Shown: one piece after another, positions 1-12,509 of the stretch
Numbering within the stretch: the stretch's first letter is position 1
Layout: each line of letters begins with the position of its first letter
From: Trebouxia sp. TZW2008
Taxonomy: Eukaryota; Chlorophyta; Trebouxiophyceae; Trebouxiales; Trebouxiaceae
DNA: 64,000 nt
Direction of reading: 5' to 3'
NCBI GenBank assembly: GCA_002118135.1
Contig: BDIU01000264.1
Coordinates: 62,001 to 126,000, forward strand
Translations under genes and position numbers: made by a program
The notes under the pieces: generated by a model
Database searches by the model: none
Seen by the model: the letters and a program-made list of their open reading frames with translations, nothing else
What the model was told of the DNA's origin: nothing

Positions 1-24
1 GCATGCATTTGAAGAATGATTTAC

Positions 25-3000
25 CTCGGCTTGACATGCCTCCTCTACCCCTGCTAGACCCTGGTCTGCCCCCCCTGGCTGAAGCTGGGGGTCCGTGAGT
101 GGACTTGCTGAATCTGGTGCCACTGCCTGTGGGCCGGCTGCTATCCCCTGCATCCCCTGCACCACCCCCCCTGGTCTTCCCCCCTGATTGGCGGGACTTC
201 TTCCTCTCAGCTTCCTTGCGGTTTCTGCGCACCTGTATGGTTCACATTGCATTGTTGATTGCTCCTGCACCATGTTGCATTCATATGCTCCTGGACGCTG
301 CATTGTCATGCAGTAACGTCTCATGACGACGAGATAGGAGCAGCAGCAGCATACAAACTGGAGCTAGGTTGACATGGGTGTTATGCCATTGTTGTGCTGT
401 GTACAGCTCAAGGCAAGAGATGTTGGACTGTGCAGCAGACAAGGCTCAAGTGAATTGACATGGCTTTCACCTATTTTGCGCTGTCAGCAATACCTCCATA
501 TGAGAGGTGATGCACTATGCAGCAAGCATGTTGCAAGTTGGTTGATATTGCTGAAGCCAAGCATCAAGCTGTACCTCATTCATGGTACGCGGTGCAAGAG
601 ACAGTAGACTGTGCAACAAGGCTGACATCAGTAGTTCACTCTGGTGGAGACAAGCAACAAGCTGTATCTCATTAATTGTATGCAGTGCAAGAGATAAGGG
701 ACTGGGCAACATGCATGTCACAGGTCAGTTGATGTTGCTGTAGGCAAGCTTGATTTTACACCTCAGCCATGATGCACAGTGAAAAAGACAACAGTGTATG
801 CAACAAGCATGCCAGAAGCCGTTGATGGAGGCAAGATGAAGGCTGTACCTCATCCATTATGTGCAATGCAGCAGACAATAGAGTGTGCAACAAGGGTGTC
901 AGACATTGATGGAGGCAAACTGAAGGCTGTACCTCATCCATAGTACGCAGCTCTGATTTGGAGCTTTTGCCGCCAGCAGGACCAGAGGGACTTTTGGCAG
1001 GGTTGACCCACCCGCGACCCCCCTTCTTGAACCTACAGAAAGCGGCTCCTTCATCTCAGCAGCAAGAAAGCTAGAATGAGCCTGACATGACAACAAGTTG
1101 CCCACATTGCGCCTTTCAGGATACTGTGCAACTGGACACCTCTCAGGCTCTACTACATTAGGTGGGTAGTGAAGAGCATGTTGAGGCAGCTTCTCGGGCA
1201 TTTGCTATGCTGAGCCTTTGAATGTAACTGCATAAGCACAAAGATAAAGCACTGCTGGAAAAATCATGCTAGAGCAAAATCAAGAAGCCCACAATGAAAT
1301 GCAAGCACTGCGGCATGGACCCACCTGTTGGACAGGTTCTTGCTGTAGGCAGCAGCAGCCCCATTCTCTTCTTCACCAGGGGTGGCAATCCGCCGCTTGT
1401 GTGCCTTAGCCCATTTCTCGTATAGCCCTGAGGGCGCATTGTTGCTTTTGGCCCTGGCCCCACTCTCCGTCTTCAGCCGCTTGCCGGCCTTCACTTCTTC
1501 TTTGGGCTGCAGCTGAATGTAGCGCCGCTTGCGTTTGTCCCAATGATGCCGCTTTTGTTGACTGGCCATGGTGTCCTGCAACTCCCAAAGGTGAACCAAA
1601 CAGCAACAGGGACAATGCTTTATTGTCCATGGATTGTCAGGAAGCCTGTCTTTCCAAACTTGCAGAACTGCAGCTGGATGTAGCCCCACTTGCGCTTGTC
1701 CCTGTGATGCCACTTCTGCTGACTTGCCATAGTATCCTGAAAGCCAAGGTTGACTGTAAAGGCTAAAATTGACTGAGAACACGACACAGCTGCTGTTATA
1801 TCTGGCTAATATGAAGCTTCAAGAGACGGCTCAAACCAAAACATGCATTGGCTCCAGGGGACAACTCAGGAAGAAAAGCCGCAACTCACATTTTCATCGC
1901 CCGCCAAGTCCAGCACCATCTCTTCCCCTTTCCCGCCCACAGCAAACCCCTCCTCAGCATAGCGATTATCTCCCCTGTCATACCCTAGGTAAAAGTTCTC
2001 GTCCCTGAACTTTCCATCACCTTCTGGAGCTAACCCTAGATCCAGGGTGTACCCTGCTGACTGGTGCTGCTGCTGCTCTTCTTCATCGCTGTCAGAGTCC
2101 TGACTGCCATTGCTGGCGTCATCGGTGGATGATGCAGCAGAGGCTGACTCATCTGTTGCTTGAGGCTGGATGGCCATGAGCTTCTGTCGCTTGTTGGCCT
2201 GCATCACACCATTTATGCTTCTCTTCAACATCAACATAACTCAAGACAGGAAAGAAAGAAAAGGAAGAAGAAGAAGGAGAAGAAGAAGAGGAGAATAGCC
2301 TATGCCGTCAGGCGTCATGATGGGGCACCTGTCTACACAGGCAGCCTGGGATAGGAAGAGAATGAGAATGTGATATGATGAAGACAATGAGGAGGATAAC
2401 AAGACTCACAAGCTTTGCATGCACTGCAGTAGAGGTATGCATATATTGACACGCACCAGAGCTTGCTGTCAGCATGTTTTGATCTCAATTCCTTGTTTGT
2501 ACCCTGTTGGTATCGGAATCAAGCATTGACAAAACACTGACACACAATGCAGCAATGATGTTCCTGACCAAGCTTTGCAGATCACAGCCTCACGACAAAG
2601 CAGACCTGACCTCAATGGCTGCATCATGCTCTGCTGCTGCATGACAGCTATCAGGCCACAAAGAAGGAATGTCAAATGTGAGCAGGGGTGGTACTTGTCA
2701 GCAAGTGCTGCAGGGCACAGCCACCAGAAAACGCAGATCTCACTTGTATGGCTGCATCATGCGTTCTCCTCTTCTGCTCCATGACAGCTACCAAGCCACC
2801 ATCAGGACCATTAGCAGCAGTAAGGCCTGGAGCCCCAGTGCCCCCCGCCCCCTCTCCCCTCCTGGAGGGGGCCACCTGGGCTTCCAGTACAGTCACTGAG
2901 GGCCGATACCGCTTGAGACACTCAGTTATGTCTGCCAAACCAGCCTGCATAGACAAAGGATGCAACAATCAACAATCCTCACTGTGGGCTGATAATTTTC

Positions 3001-6000
3001 CATAAGCCCCGAGTCCCCTTCCCGCTAATGTAGGGCACCTCCTGAGCTTCCAGCGCTTTTGCTGGGGGCCAATACTTTGTAGGCGTTCATTGATGTCTGC
3101 CAAACCATCCGGCATAGCAGTTGTATGCAAGAAGTTTGAAAAACTCTTCCTGGCTTCACAGCACGTATGCATGTGTCTAGCAGCTAAAGGCAGCTGGTCA
3201 GCAATGCCTCTCATATTTAGCTCCATTTCGCAGACTGCACATCTTACTGCTTAACTGATCAAACGTCTCACCTGGGCTTCAAGACCAGAAGAGGCGTTGA
3301 CAGGAACCTTGGCCGCTAGCGACGGGTGCATGCCTTCCTTAGACAGAGCCTTAGACCTGGCAACAGACTCAGGAGCAGCTGGGGGCCGGGTGCGCTTGTA
3401 CAGGCCAAAGGCGTTTGTGCAGGCTTTCTGCATGCCTTGCAAGTCATGACTGCTGCCTATAGCTTCCCTTGCATGTTCTATGCTGTCATCCAAAGCAGCC
3501 TGCAAGCGTCCCATGTAACAATTATGCTTTAAGTAGGGCAGCAGCTTTGTGCTGTTTGCAAGGATCTGGGTGCTGACAAGGCATATGCGCTGACTAGGCA
3601 TGTATGTTTGACTGTACTCAATGCAAACTGCACTTCTGTTCCTTGGCTCATGAGGCCAAATGTACCTGGATACAGGCAAGCAAAATTTGCGAGCAAAATC
3701 ACCTGAGGGAATGTGCCATACACAGAGGTGGAAGGGTCAAGCTCCTTGGCGGCAGCTGCAGCCTGCTGTAGGGACCTGACAGGAGCGGGGTGCAGAGGTC
3801 GCGACAGGAACAGGTGCAGGTCTATCAGGTAAGGCAGCTCGTCGCGGGTGAGCAACGAGTAGGCTGTGCCGAGTCGTCCGGCTCGCGCGACGCGGCCCAC
3901 TCGGTGCACGAACAGCTTGGGCTTGGCGGGAAAGTCGAAATTGATGACATTGTCCAGCATGGGGATGTCAATGCCTCGTGCTGCAACATCTGTGACAATC
4001 ATCAAATGCACCTTGCCAGCCCTGAACTTGCCAGTGTGTATCTTTCTGGCAGCCTGCAGGGACCCGGCGACTGATCAGTGCACAAGCTACAGCAGCAAGC
4101 AGCCTGACATTGGACTTGCCACTGCTTCAGAGTGATGCTTTTCAACCCACTTGACAATTCCACTTGTACGGGTGATCCTGTTGCATTACTTCAGCGGCTG
4201 CGTAAGACTAGCTCACCAGCTTGGCCAGGCTGCACTGCCTGCTACATGTACGCCACTCATGTGGAACAAGTCAAAGTTCACCTGGTCCATGGCGCCGTAG
4301 ACACAGGCAGCTTCAATGCCCTCCTTGGTCATGAGGGTGTGCAGGAATTCCACATGGTGCCTGGTGGCTGCAAACACCAGGGTTGGTTGCCCCTCGTCAA
4401 TAGCCTCCCGCACCAGCCACAGCAATGCTGCCACCTTGTCCTCTGCCCTGCAGCACATTATGGTCCCTTGATGAGGAGCAGTAGGTAGCGAGGCACAACT
4501 GCTGTTTGCCCCTTCAGAGGAAAGCAAACACAGGTTGCCTCTCCTCATTGGCTTCCCTCACCGGCCACAACAATGCTGCAATCTTGTCTACCGCCCTGCA
4601 GCAAGGTATGACTACGCTGTGAGGAATGGAGCACAACAAATTGCGATCATTCAGGCAAAAGGTAAGGTCGGCGGTCCCTCCTTGATGGCCTTACTCACCA
4701 GCCACAACGACGCTGCCATCCTGTCTTCTACCCTGCTCTCAAACAATCAAGCATGACTACATACTGATAGATGTGACAGTGAATACAGCTTTCAATGCTT
4801 GCCAGAGGAGCTTACATCTGCGCATTGGCTGAGTGTGTCTGATACTCAACAAGGAAGCGTAAGATGCTAGATTAAAAGGTCAGGCTGGAAGATACCTGAC
4901 AGTAAAGAAGGCAGTGGACAGCTCCTGGGAGATTTTGGTGTCGGTGTCCAGGCGCACCATCTCTGGGTCCTTCAGGCCAGCCTTGGCAAACTCATGCAGG
5001 GCTGAAGGCATGGTGGCAGAGAACAGCAGCGTCTGCATTGCAAAACAATCCTGATCAAGATGGTTTGAATACAGCGTCTGCTTTGCAGAGAAATACTGTC
5101 AAACGTGCTCAAACAGCGTTGTGGCGGAGCACAGCAGCTTCTACAGCCAATATAATTCTGGTCAAGGTGGTACAACAGATGCCACTGAGCATTGTGGCTG
5201 GAAACAGCACTTTCTTCATTGCAAAAAGCTTTGAATCAAGGTGCTCATTCAGCATCATGGCTGAGAACAGCAGCATCTACAGTCTACAGCAACGTCTACA
5301 GCATGTAAAAAGCAACCTTGAACAAGGTGCTCAAACAGCTGTCAGTAAGCAGGGTCAATACACATTGCAGCAAATGCTCAGCAGAGGCACTGATATGAGC
5401 TTGAGCACTGTGGCGTTCCTAAAGCTCGATCTGGATTGATACGAATTTTCATTGCATAAGAAGCATGCATGCATGCTCATGGCTATGCTGACCAAGCTGA
5501 TTATCAGGCGCTCAGCCCAGACCAAAACAATCTCTGTACGCTAACTGCAGGCACACATCCAAATAGCTTGACACACCTTTCAGCCAGTGAGCTAGCCAGC
5601 TTTTGGTGCAAGCAATACCTGGCGGGATTCGTTCATTTTGGACAAAATCTCCCGTAGCTGGGCAGCAAAACCCATCTCAAACAGGCGGTCTGCCTCATCA
5701 AAGACGCAGTACTCCACAGTGCGCAGGCTCATGCCCTGAACCTCCTTCAGATGGTGCATCAGACGCCCTGCCCACAACAGAGGACACTGCTTATTGAGGA
5801 GTGCGCAACAAATAATGCATCAACGCCCTGCCGTCATACAGAGAACACTGCTTATTCAGGAGTGCACAACAGATCATGCATCAAACGCCCTGCCCACATA
5901 CGGAGAGCGCTGCTTGCTCAAGCTCAGCTTGCTTAAGCTCAGGCGTGTCACAGGCTAAGGTAGGTGTCTTGCTGTCAAACAGGAGGCAAGCTGCACGAGA

Positions 6001-7629
6001 AGCATTATTTGAGAATGTATGCTGAAGCATCCTGCAGGTCAATCCCGTAAACAATGCCAAATCCATTGGTTGAGACAGATTAAATGCTTGTCACTCAACA
6101 GCTGCTGCAACAGTTGCTGAGACATGATGGGTCCCATGAAACGCCACAGGCATTTCATGGAATCCATGATGTTTCAGCAACTTCTAGAGCAGCATGCAAG
6201 AAGGGATAGCTCTGTCATGGATCTTGCACAGATGCAGACATTGGCTAAGTCAACTGAGGCAGCACCTGGAGTGGCGAGAATGATACTAGGGTTGGCAGCA
6301 AGCTCTGCAACCTGGGGCGCCGTCAAGTCTTTGCACTAGACAGCTAATTGCAAGGGATAGGCCATGCACTCAGACAGGAAGCAAGCACAAATAGTAGCCG
6401 GCTACTTGGAGAGCTGCACAGACCAGACCAGTACCTGGCGTGGCAACGATAATGTCGGGATTGGCAGCAAGCTCTGCAAACTGTGCCTCCATGGAGTCAC
6501 CTCCCACCAACACAGCTGTACGTAGGTTGGTGTATCTGCTGAGCTCCTTCACCACCTTGTGGGTCTGTAGGGCCAGCTCCCTTGTTGGAGCCAGCAGAAC
6601 AGCCCTAGCACCACCTTTGATGGAATGGCTCTTCAGCCTGGTCAAAGACAAAATCAAAGGTAATGCTGTGTCACTGATGCTTGCTGCCAGCATACGGCAG
6701 CAAGGCAAGTAGCTCTGGCACCACTTTGAACAAACAGGCTCTTTGGACAAGTCAAGCAGGCAGTGTTGAGGCCGTTGACATCAAAATACTAGATCAGTGG
6801 GTCTGGGGCATGCGAGACGAGGCGGACCCAGCAGTACACTCAGTGCAGTGCTACTTGGATTGAAAAGCAGGCTGAACTGCTGACATGTGAAAAAAGCAAT
6901 AAGCAATGAGCTGCAACAGCTGCCTGCACTTAATGCTTGTGCTTGCAACGAGAGCAAAAGCAAGAATCTAGCTGCTAAATTCGAAATCGGCCCAGTTCCT
7001 GCTGATGCCACAACTTTTCTTGCAAATCTTGATGACAGATGACATCACAACATGATCTTTGTCAATGGTGTACCTTTCCAGCAAAGGGATGACAAAAGCA
7101 GCTGTCTTGCCAGAGCCTGTGCGAGCCATACCCACAACATCCTGCCTTTGCAAGATCAGTGGCAGGGTCTTGCGCTGTATTGGCGTAGGCAGTCTGTAGC
7201 CTTTGCGCTTGATGCCACGCAGAACCTCAGCACTCAGTCCCAATGTCTCTGCACAATGGCAGCTGCTTAATTGTCCATTGTCTATTGAGACAGCACGCTG
7301 AATGCAAACTGTCTGTTCTATAGCTGCCTTTCTTAGCCAATATGTCTATTAATGCAGCCACACAAGCAGCCAAATGGCACCACAGCACCTATGCACTTAA
7401 AACAGCAGTCATAGGTAGTGGGAGGGTGCAAAAGCTTACCAAAGCTGCCAGACTTGGCCTTCTTTTGCTGGTCTTTGGCTGCTTTCAGCCTACGCCCTGT
7501 CAAAGGCCGCTTATCTTCCCATCCAAAATCAACAGCAGCTGCGCTGCCATTTGCGATATCTTGGGCTGCTTCGAGGGCGTCCTCAGCCAGCGATTCCAAG
7601 TCGGACTCCTCTGCCCCTGCAGGCTGCAT
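25..7629 (-). CDS. DBP10: DBP10/DDX54-type DEAD-box RNA helicase (3' end outside window)
   Basis: Nucleolar ATP-dependent RNA helicase expected to act in 60S ribosomal subunit assembly. Thirteen exons are visible: 7629-7440, 7248-7074, 6637-6435, 5767-5619, 5032-4896, 4447-4282, 4053-3703, 3499-3272, 2944-2744, 2198-1890, 1575-1325, 1032-933, 232-25. All phases agree, giving about 889 residues before the window edge, where a donor follows base 25. Motifs seen: Q motif GYRLPTPIQ (~79-87), Walker A ARTGSGKT (~104-111), PTRELA (~139-144), DEAD (~213-216), SAT (~244-246), RGID (~366-369), [10 protein letters not shown] (~390-399). The C-terminal DBP10CT block ([12 protein letters not shown], then KRLKTESG) separates it from other DEAD helicases. 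The tail is basic and Gly/Arg-rich. The first in-frame ATG at 7629 was chosen; upstream codons contain none before a stop. Many introns carry decayed exon-end copies. Confidence 0.93.
545..975 (-). repeat. Donor-side array of DBP10 exon 12 ends
   Basis: The 3' end of exon 12 with its donor (about 925-975) is followed, in the downstream intron, by four decayed copies near 830-875, 745-780, 640-690 and 565-600. Each keeps the core matching the exon's last codons (Met-Asp-Glu) and the splice donor, seen on the plus strand as variants of gtacctcatcca. Confidence 0.8.
1500..1745 (-). repeat. Acceptor-side copy of DBP10 exon 11 start
   Basis: Bases 1500-1600 (start of exon 11 and its acceptor) are repeated at about 1660-1745 in the preceding intron. 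The match includes the segment encoding Lys/Arg-rich HHWDKRKRR and the acceptor region, with scattered substitutions. Confidence 0.8.
2246..2300 (+). repeat. Purine-rich tract (polypyrimidine on the transcribed strand)
   Basis: Almost pure A/G run made of aag and aaag units. It lies upstream of DBP10 exon 10 (starts 2198) on the minus strand, where it reads as a long C/T tract. It may act as an extended polypyrimidine tract. It also directly precedes a dispersed hairpin repeat on the plus strand. Confidence 0.6.
2296..2355 (+). repeat. Dispersed hairpin repeat, copy 1
   Basis: About 60 bases shared with 25238-25315 and 57763-57825. All three copies are on the plus strand, follow a purine-rich run and contain a small hairpin, here ctgtct-acac-aggcag, followed by cctggga. 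Copy 1 sits in a DBP10 intron, antisense to the gene. Confidence 0.6.
2560..3115 (-). repeat. DBP10 exon 9 with junction copies on both sides
   Basis: Exon 9 (2944-2744) has a copy of its start and acceptor at about 3035-3115 in the preceding intron. It also has a copy of its end at about 2575-2655 in the following intron. This exon shows acceptor-side and donor-side duplication at once. Confidence 0.75.
4395..4745 (-). repeat. Three-unit acceptor array, DBP10 exon 6
   Basis: The exon 6 start and acceptor (about 4404-4462) recur at about 4547-4612 and 4687-4740, both in the preceding intron. Each unit keeps the caccagccacaa-like segment that encodes part of the exon start. Confidence 0.8.
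4990..5300 (-). repeat. Five-unit acceptor array, DBP10 exon 5
   Basis: The start of exon 5 with its acceptor (about 5015-5040) recurs near 5060-5090, 5118-5150, 5188-5222 and 5252-5290. The units are short (25-35 bases) and decayed. The shared core is a gagaacagcagcgtct-like stretch. Confidence 0.7.
5750..5910 (-). repeat. Three-unit acceptor array, DBP10 exon 4
   Basis: The exon 4 start and acceptor (about 5755-5785) recur at about 5815-5850 and 5873-5908 in the preceding intron, each keeping a gcatcaacgccctgcc-like core. Confidence 0.75.
6250..6500 (-). repeat. Donor-side copy of DBP10 exon 3 end
   Basis: The 3' end of exon 3 and its donor (about 6425-6490) are repeated at about 6255-6322 in the following intron. 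Both share the segment ggcagcaagctctgca and the splice site. Confidence 0.8.
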
Positions 7630-8146
7630 TGCCAAAACCGCCGACTGCTGCCGAAAACGACCAGCGCTGCGGCGGCCGTGTCTTGACAAGTGTGACAGCA
7701 AGCGTATACGCAGTAATGTGGCACGGGACGAGCGCTGAATGGGACCGCTAGCGCATCAGAGCCCGCTCAACTATGATGCAGCTGTAACCGAAGCTGTGCA
7801 GACTGGGGCAGGTATGCGTTACACCAGGGCTGCTTCCAAAAGCCCTGTGCACTGCCAACGCAGATGTAGCTTGCGCAAGCTGACCGCACTCCTTTGCCGC
7901 TTGGTCAGGCTGTGGTAAGGGTAACAAGCGCCTTTTGCCAATGGCGCATTACATGTGTACCCGCCATTGTCGTCTCACGCTTGCGCTGCGAGTGGTGTGA
8001 CAGTCTTGACCTATTCGCGGACAGTACAACTGCACGCGTCGAGGCTGCTTGTGTGAACCGTCTTGCCTTGAAAGCACAAGCTTGCAGTAGGTGAAGGCAA
8101 TCGGATTCGCTAGTCAGCGTTAGCCTTTCCGGGTCCAAGGGACGAC
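7630..8146. promoter_or_regulatory. Divergent promoter region DBP10 / NHX
   Basis: About 0.5 kb between the start codons of two divergent genes. It is visibly richer in CpG than the introns on either side. No TATA element or other factor site could be assigned. The 5' UTRs of both genes must lie here. Confidence 0.5.
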
Positions 8147-11100
8147 ATGGCTGAGGAGGAGAGCAACCCTGGTGCGCTTTGAAGGCTTAGTTGCTGAGGC
8201 TGTGTCACGTCGCAGCTACTTCACTTTGAGATATGTTGTGTCCGCTCCACCGTTCTGATGACCTGCAGGCATGATCGTGTTCCTGTTGCTGCTGTGGGCA
8301 GCTATAGGACACAGAATCACTGCCAGGTATGCAGCAGCTTGCAACAGCAAGCAAACAGCACGCACTGTTTTCACATTCTGTGGCACATCTGTCTGCATGC
8401 ACTTGATGTTACAATCACAGCTTCAGAGGTGAATATCAGCTGAGGCTTCCCAGCCACCTGGCCTGATGGACGTGTATATCCAGGTTGAGTTTTGTTGGGG
8501 ATGGCATGACAGCTTGTGGACTTGGTCTTGCTATGGGACTTGGGCTGCTGGCTGCCACTGAGTATCTGGGGTCAGAGTCACTGCATGCAATGCTAACATT
8601 CAACCCTGGAAACTTCTTCACGTAAGACACTCTACCCTGGTAGCTGCTTCTGTCTTGCCCCTGCGCTGCTGCTATAAAGCGTGTGCCCTGTGTTACATCC
8701 CCAGCCAATACCAGATTCATGAGGCACACATTGCACAGCTGAGACACTGGCGCTGCTTGCTTGTCAGCTGCTGCATGTTCTGGTGTTGATATTGTGTAGA
8801 TTGAGTTCAGCAGTGCTGAAATCTATCTGTTGCTGCAGGTTCTTTCTGCCCCCCATCATCTTCAGTGCAGGGCTGTCAGTGCGCAAGAAGTCTTTCTTCC
8901 GCAACTTTGTCAGCATTGCCTCTTTGGGCATTCTGGGAACATATGTCGCTCTGACATTCATTGTTCTCAGCTTGCTTCTGTACAGAAAGTGTTTTGGCTT
9001 CTTGACCATGCAGGTGAATGCTGCTAGCGGTGTTGAAGCAAGCTGCATTTGCATACATTGCATGTTTTGCACTGTATTGCAAGAGCGTAATGTACATCCC
9101 AGATGTATAATGGCTTATTTAGCGATCAAGGACAGGGTCATGAGGGACTTCAGACTTGTGTCATTGCATACAAAATATGCATGTCTGTGTTCTGCCAAGA
9201 ACAATAACAATAGTGTTGTCAGTTCCAATGAGCAGCGTCCGTCGTTTAAAACGATTGAAAGCCTAAGCAGTGTATCTTTATGCAAGCAGCTCGTATTGCC
9301 TTCAGTCAGACAGCTTGAACAGTAGCCAAACAGCGCACAGCTGTTGACTTGTGACTAAGAGTTTGCTGATGCTGATCAGGACATCCTGGCTTTGGGTGCT
9401 ATTTTTGCTACAACAGACTCAGTGGCAGTGCTTCAAGTGCTGGACAAGGACCGCAGCCCCATCCTGTTCAGCCTGGTGTTCGGCGAGGGGGTCATCAATG
9501 ACGCAGCTGGTGTTGCCCTGCTGCGTGCCATTCAGGTCTGCCTGTGCAGTGATATCAACCTAAAGATGTCGAGCTACAGTGTGTATATTGGCTTCTCGGG
9601 ATCTTTTTGAGTTTAGATCACCAAGAAGCATCATGGTGTGCAGTCACAACATGATTGGTGAATGCCTGCTGAGCTGCCTCTTTTTCACGTTGCAACACAG
9701 CATACTGTCCTTTGTTGCAAGCAAGACCTGTTGCTTTGCCGCGTGTCTACACTCTCTTGGTGTAAGTGCAAAGCCCTCATCATAGACCTAAGCGCAATAT
9801 ATGACATGTGTTTTGCCTGATGTGTCTGTGCTTTCTTTCAAAGGCCTTTGCAGTGTGGTCTGCTTGTTCCCGTGTCAGCTGCATGGATAGTGGGTGAAGT
9901 GTCTGAGCTGACTACTTGACTGCAGGAACTGGGCGACACCCCAAGTTTGACATTCAGTACCTGTGTCCTGATCACCATCAGCTTCCTGTACCTCTTTGTG
10001 GCTAGTGGCCTGCTTGGGGCTGCTTTTGGTCTCACCTGTGCTCTTCTGCTCAAGGCCTCACCAAGCATCCACGTACACCAGGCAAGTCTGCTGACACATT
10101 GACAAAGGCAAAAGACCGTACCCTGCTGCGCTAGGCCTCACCAAGCAAATATGTTCATCAGGCAGGTGTGCTGCATCAGTAGACAGGCTTTTGTCAGCCT
10201 GCATGCAGAAAGCTTTTTGGGCATCACACGATTGTCTCGGCAGCAGTCAGCAAGGCCCTCACACGCATTGCGAATGCATGCAAACCATCTTCAAGTGATT
10301 AAGCATGTCCTTCAAGCGTGTGGCTCTTGCTTATGACCTCATATGTGAGCAGCAGCCATATCTTTGATCTTTGTCTGTGTGCTCTTTTCAGCCAGCACTT
10401 GCTGCACTATACCGCAGTCTAGCCTTGCAGCGTAACATTTGCAAGTGCTGCCTTGTGATTGCCATCAGCTACGCAAAGCGCCTGTTGCCACAGGGAGTCA
10501 GCATGCTTTCCATTTTAGTAATTCACACCTTTAAATGCTTACGTCGTCAGGCACCACATACGTTGGCTCAAGGCTCTCATGCTGGCTATGCAGGCAGTCA
10601 GCATGGTGGGCATGATTGCATACTTGTCCTACTTGGTGGCAGAGCACTTTGGCTGCAGTGGCATTGTTGCCATCTTCACATGTGCAGTTGTGATGTCGCA
10701 CTATGCTTTGTACAATGTGCCAAGAGAGATGCGCAAGGCCACCCGACACACTGCTGAGGTGTTCAGCTACATGTGTGAAGGTGCTATCTTCCTGTATGTG
10801 GGGCTAGACACCATTGACCCAGTCACATGGCAGGTACGGCTTGATCCCACACTTTTCTCGTCCTAGTGTTTGTAGCCATGATGACTCAATCTTCCATACC
10901 TCCAGGGCACGCTGTGTTTGTGATGCCTGTTACATCTGTTTGATACGTCACTATCAACAGGTTGCATATAGTCAATATAATGTGAACATCAGAGCATCTC
11001 TGGTCCAAAGCTTGGCATGTTGTGTGACAAAGACCTGCTGGCTCATCAAGTGCATGCAATTTAAGGTCATGCCTCTGTATGATACTGACGTGGCTGTTTG

Positions 11101-12509
11101 TGTTGATGCAGAATAGCAATTTTGGGGTGTCAGTGGGACTGGCTTTTGTGGTGATTGTAGTTTGCATGCTGGGGCGAGCATGCTTTGTGTTCCCCTTGAT
11201 ACATCTGCACAACAAGTGGAGGCCAGAGAATGTCAAGTTCCGAGAAATGGTGGTCATCTGGTAAGTCAAGCCTGTCATAACCTGTACAATGTGCGTATGA
11301 GCACTGTCTGATCATCATTGCGAAAGGTGCATTCCAGTAAGCTTTCTACTGTCAGGTCCTGTATGCGGCTTCACTCTGCAGATCTGGATTTTGCAATGGC
11401 AACCACAAAACCAGCAACCACACTCTTTTACTCACGTGTAGGTGGTCAGGTTCCATGCGTGGTGCAGTCTCAGTTGCGCTGGTATATCACTTCTTTGACT
11501 TCTCAGACAAGGGCACGCATGTGGCCAGCATCATTGGCATGACCATCATTGTGGTCGTCTTCTCCACAATGGTCTTTGGCGGTGTTACCAAGCCCCTGCT
11601 CGACGTCATGCTTGGTAAAGGTGGGTCGCTGTTCACTCATTACCGCTTTGCAAGGCATAGCCAGGGGCATGATCAACGTCTACTGGTCTACATGTACATC
11701 TCCATGTAGCTAGACTGCTTGACAGTTGCTGAATGCTTGTGCTGCATGTGTCACGTCCCAAAGGGCAGCATGCTGTTGTTGGCTGTTGTCACAGCTGTGC
11801 CTGCAGGCTGTCAAGTGTTCTCATGAAGCTTGGGCCCATCACCAGCAAACTCTCAAGTTGATCAGTGCAAAGCATGTGTCACCTGTGTGATGCTGTCATG
11901 TTTTCCAACGCAGAGACTGCAGATGCTCATGGTCAGTTGCCTAGGCTCAATCCTCACAAGCCCTCTCCTCACCAGCCGCAGCCGGAGCTGGAAATGAAGC
12001 CTTACCGTCCCTCGCGCTTTGGTCAGGAGGCCGCGTCTCTGAGTCCTCGCATCTCCGCTGTTCCTGACCTGCCTGCCTCTGACTCTGCCGCTGGAGGTTC
12101 CGGTGACAACGAGGCGATCGTGTTTGCGAGCGAAGATGGTGACGATGGCGGGAGTGAGCAGCGGGGATTGCTTTCAAACAAGAGCTTCAGCAGACATCCC
12201 CTATCGAGATTGATGGGGCAGTCGTTCAACAAGCTGAACGTCTCGCCTATTGATGGCGAAGAGGGGTCCTCAAGCGATCCTAAGCTGGCACAGTCTGCAG
12301 AAAGCCCAAGGCCGGCTCACCTCAAGTCAGGTCCTTTGGGCAGAGTCTTGGCAGAAGACCGCTCCCCTAGAGAAAGCAGAGCAACAGAAGAGGAGCCAGA
12401 CATTGAGGACACAGCAATGCACAAGCGCATGCAGCAGTGGTGGGCAAATTTTGATGATACATACATGCAGCCTGTTTTTGGAGGACCAAAATTCAAAGTA
12501 TCACGCTAG
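8147..12509 (+). CDS. NHX: Na+(K+)/H+ antiporter, plant vacuolar NHX class
   Basis: Cation/proton exchanger (CPA1 family) expected in the vacuolar or endosomal membrane, swapping lumenal H+ for Na+ or K+. Exons: 8147-8171, 8269-8326, 8484-8621, 8839-9013, 9380-9535, 9926-10081, 10594-10833, 11112-11260, 11442-11614, 11914-12509. The phases close to 621 residues. FFLPPIIF (~75-82) is the amiloride-site motif. TD at ~144-145 and ND at ~172-173 are the transport-core motifs. CEGAIFLYVGLD and MRGAVSVAL are typical late helices. A hydrophilic tail of ~200 residues ends in the conserved DDTYMQPVFGGP block of class I NHX. The first exon is only 25 bases. The intron after exon 6 has a GC donor. Exon 9 could end at 11620 instead of 11614. 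Exon 3 diverges from relatives and lacks the usual LPES motif. Confidence 0.9.
10130..10170 (+). repeat. Donor-side copy of NHX exon 6 end
   Basis: Bases about 10133-10165 repeat the end of exon 6 (about 10050-10085), including the GC splice donor region. The copy is decayed. Confidence 0.55.
11345..11475 (+). repeat. Acceptor-side copy of NHX exon 9 start
   Basis: A decayed copy of the exon 9 start (about 11442-11475) lies at about 11348-11376 in the preceding intron. Similarity is weak but collinear. Confidence 0.4.

Noticed and set aside
2296..2355. tRNA-like hairpin
   Set aside because: No cloverleaf, anticodon arm or T-loop consensus. Listed as a dispersed repeat instead.
8436..8747. 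103-codon minus-strand ORF
   Set aside because: Shadow of NHX exon 3, which continues the family motif on the plus strand.
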